Assembly (NCBI GenBank): GCA_001780895.1
Contig: MFJJ01000040.1
Coordinates: 1 to 6,234 of the forward strand
DNA from: Candidatus Gottesmanbacteria bacterium RIFCSPHIGHO2_01_FULL_46_14
GTDB lineage: Bacteria > Patescibacteriota > Microgenomatia > UBA10105 > UBA927
Direction of reading: 5' to 3'
Length of the DNA stretch: 6,234 nucleotides
The notes beneath the pieces were generated by a model, which did not search any database, was not told the origin of the DNA, and saw nothing but the letters and a program-made list of their open reading frames with translations. The stretch's first letter is position 1; each line of letters begins with the position of its first letter. Below, piece after piece: positions 4,683-6,234 of this stretch. Position numbers and translations under genes: made by a program.

Positions 4683-4858
4683 TTGTTGGCGTCAATGATG
4701 GCGATAATCTGGAACAGCCGTTGAATTTCTGCTTCTTCTTGGCTGATTTGGTCTTGGAAGAGTTTAATATTTTTTCTGCGCCTGGCAACTTCACCTTCAA
4801 TCGCAGTTTTGTCGTAGCGGAGAGCCTCCTCTTTGGTTACGGGCATAGTTGTGTTCAT
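4679..4858 (-). CDS. Small coiled-coil protein, 59 aa
   Basis: The chosen start, ATG 4858-4856, has GAAG a few bases upstream as a weak ribosome site. A TTG at 4885 and an ATG at 4846 are alternatives. The product (MNTTMPVTKEEALRYDKTAI, then a helical charged tail with RRRKNIKLFQDQISQEEAEI) is predicted to form one long helix or coiled coil. It resembles the 73-aa protein encoded directly downstream (VTKEE; KNIKLF against KNIKIF). It is the first gene of the minus-strand unit and lies divergent from the AAA ATPase gene with about 96 bp between starts. Function is unknown. The AT-rich composition contrasts with the oxidoreductase region. Confidence 0.6.
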   Translation of the reverse strand: MNTTMPVTKEEALRYDKTAIEGEVARRRKNIKLFQDQISQEEAEIQRLFQIIAIIDANK

Positions 4859-4916
4859 TTCTTCAAAAATAGCATACGAGCGCAACCGATAATCATGCTC
4901 TTTTCAAAAGTATTAC

Positions 4917-4946
4917 TTGACAAAAAGTGTGCTTTTTGTCTAAAAT
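4917..4946 (+). promoter_or_regulatory. Promoter of the AAA/DUF4143 gene
   Basis: A perfect -35 TTGACA (4917-4922), an 18-bp spacer and TAAAAT (4941-4946) make this the best promoter in the window. The -10 ends 8 nt before ATG 4955, so the mRNA would begin within a few bases of the start codon. Confidence 0.75.
4919..4940. repeat. Operator-like inverted repeat in the ATPase promoter
   Basis: GACAAAAAG (4919-4927) and CTTTTTGTC (4932-4940) form a perfect 9-bp inverted pair around TGTG. It covers most of the -35 box and the spacer, so a bound dimer would exclude RNA polymerase. The lost winged-helix domain of the neighbouring gene is one candidate binder. A second short palindrome, AAGTATTACTT (4908-4918), sits just upstream. 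Confidence 0.7.
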
Positions 4947-4954
4947 AAGTATCT

Positions 4955-6139
4955 ATGTTTGTGAAACGGAAAATTCTTCCTCTCCTGAAAACGTATCTGT
5001 CCGCTCCCGAAGCGCTGGTGCTGACCGGCTTCCGACGCGTCGGGAAGTCAACCCTGGTAAAACATATCTTTGATCATTTAGAAACAGATAACAAGGTGTT
5101 TTTGGATATGGAAAGCCCGGTGAGTCAAAAAATTTTTCAGGAGGAAAATTATGACGCGATCGCCACCCGACTGTCAAAGCTGGGCATTACCATGAAAGGC
5201 CGCGTACCGTACGTATTTATGGACGAAATCCAGTACGTCAGAGAGATTCCGTCTATTGTCAAATACCTGTTTGACCACTACCGCATCAAGTTTGTCCTTA
5301 CCGGATCAAGCAGTTTCTATCTTAAACATCATTTTACGGAGAGCCTTGCGGGAAGGAAATTTCTTTTTGAACTCATGCCGTTGGATTTTGAGGAATTTTT
5401 GTGGTTTAAAGGGGAAAAGCTATCGTTGGATGCCGACTATGACTTGCTGCGGCATTTGTATGATGAATTTATGCAGTTCGGAGGATTGCCGGGCGTGGTG
5501 TTGGAGCCTGATGCAGTCGGGAAGCAGTTAAGGCTCGACGACGCCCTCGGGTCATATTTTCAACTGGATGTGGTCAATCTCTCCTCCTTTCGAAATATCA
5601 AGGTGTTAAAATCGCTTCTTTTCTTGCTTGCACCACGGGTAGGGACGAGGCTCGATATCACCAAACTGTCCGAAAACCTGGGGGTTTCCCGGCAAACACT
5701 CTATAACTACCTGGAATTTTTTGAACAAACATATCTCATTCACCTTGTCCCCGCGTATTCGCATTCTCACGATGTGATCACCCGAAAAGTCCCAAAGCTC
5801 TATTTTGTGGATAGCGGAATCTTCGGAAGAGTCGGTACCGCGTCCGAAGGGCAATTATTTGAACAAACGGTGTTTCGGCAGCTTCTGACAACCAGCTATT
5901 TCCACCATCCGGGAGAAACATTGCCTCCGAGAGTAAACTACTTTCAGAAAAAAAGCGGGGCAGAAATTGATTTTATCGTCGGAGATAAAGGATATGAGGT
6001 GAAGCTTGCCGGCAGCAAAAGTGACGTAGCAAGACTCGCCAGGTTTACGAAACATCTAAATCTCTCCGCGTATGTGGTCATAAGTCTGGAAAAAACCAGA
6101 CATGACGGCGGGGACATGGTATACCCGTTCAGTCTTTAA
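4955..6139 (+). CDS. AAA_14/DUF4143 ATP-binding protein
   Basis: The 394-aa product has the standard architecture of this family. The Walker A variant GFRRVGKST is at residues 25-33, Walker B YVFMDEIQ at 86-93, a sensor-1-like segment FVLTGSSS at 113-120 and the conserved LAGRKFLFELMPL region at 131-143. A winged helix (DITKLSENLGVSRQTLYNYL, about 234-253) precedes KLYFVDSGIF (281-290). A PD-(D/E)xK-like C-terminal fold follows, with Glu303, GAEIDF (Asp339) and YEVK (Glu348, Lys350). Proteins of this type are abundant in archaea and CPR bacteria, and their cellular role is poorly known; nuclease activity is an inference from the residues. ATG 4955 is firm: an in-frame TAA at 4946-4948 excludes longer forms and no Shine-Dalgarno sequence exists. 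The length is normal and the frame is intact. Confidence 0.9.
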   Translation: MFVKRKILPLLKTYLSAPEALVLTGFRRVGKSTLVKHIFDHLETDNKVFLDMESPVSQKIFQEENYDAIATRLSKLGITMKGRVPYVFMDEIQYVREIPSIVKYLFDHYRIKFVLTGSSSFYLKHHFTESLAGRKFLFELMPLDFEEFLWFKGEKLSLDADYDLLRHLYDEFMQFGGLPGVVLEPDAVGKQLRLDDALGSYFQLDVVNLSSFRNIKVLKSLLFLLAPRVGTRLDITKLSENLGVSRQTLYNYLEFFEQTYLIHLVPAYSHSHDVITRKVPKLYFVDSGIFGRVGTASEGQLFEQTVFRQLLTTSYFHHPGETLPPRVNYFQKKSGAEIDFIVGDKGYEVKLAGSKSDVARLARFTKHLNLSAYVVISLEKTRHDGGDMVYPFSL

Positions 6140-6234
6140 GCTTTGAGGCGCTCCCAGAAACCTTTTTTCTTGGAGGGTTCTTCTTCAAGCTTGCTTTTGC
6201 TGATAAACTTTCCGCCAATCCCGCGGGTAACTCT
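6136..6234 (-). CDS. Unrecognised protein, C-terminal part only
   Basis: A minus-strand frame enters from the right edge and ends at TAA 6138-6136, giving 33 codons. The tail is charged (SKSKLEEEPSKKKGFWERLKA), a Lys/Glu-rich linker followed by an amphipathic end, as often seen at the C-terminus of CPR proteins. Its stop overlaps the stop of the ATPase gene (6137-6139) on the other strand, so the two are convergent with no spacer. The family cannot be assigned from this fragment. Confidence 0.5.
   Translation of the reverse strand, partial: RVTRGIGGKFISKSKLEEEPSKKKGFWERLKA

Overview
This window looks like bacterial chromosome of moderate GC content, most consistent with a Candidate Phyla Radiation (Patescibacteria) genome. 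The clues are a free-standing PaaX/Cas2-like regulator, an S23-type four-helix-bundle protein, an AAA_14/DUF4143 ATPase, a stand-alone receiver-like protein, many small unrecognised proteins, very tight spacing, and several genes whose -10 box sits 7 to 9 nt before the start codon. TGA, TAA and TAG all appear as stops, so nothing suggests recoded UGA. The lineage is an inference from gene content. Layout: bases 1-93 hold the start of a minus-strand gene that leaves the window. Bases 115-1361 form a symmetrical cassette: palindrome, 87-aa minus-strand gene, palindrome, PaaX/Cas2-like plus-strand gene, palindrome. The three palindromes are related. The two outer ones contain the stop codons of the two genes, and the central one carries the plus-strand promoter and abuts the minus-strand promoter. 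Bases 1392-1742 encode a short receiver-domain protein (minus) whose phospho-acceptor position is Gly. Its promoter-leader is a diverged copy of the leader of the 87-aa gene. Bases 1847-3280 encode a DHCR24/DWARF1-like FAD oxidoreductase (plus). Convergent to it is an S23-family four-helix-bundle gene (3298-3612, minus). After about 240 bp without a convincing gene comes a three-gene minus-strand unit (4858 down to 3855) with 4-nt start/stop overlaps: two small, apparently paralogous coiled-coil proteins, then an unrecognised protein whose winged-helix tail is now out of frame. Divergent from this unit is an AAA_14/DUF4143 ATPase (4955-6139) with a strong promoter that carries a 9-bp inverted repeat. 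A further minus-strand gene enters from the right edge, and its stop overlaps the stop of the ATPase gene. How the parts may work together: the PaaX/Cas2-like protein is the obvious candidate to bind the palindromes and control its own divergent promoter. The same leader family on the 87-aa and receiver-like genes suggests that these two are co-expressed. The coiled-coil/winged-helix unit and the divergent ATPase share one short intergenic region and may form a second module. These links are inferred from layout; no function is shown directly.
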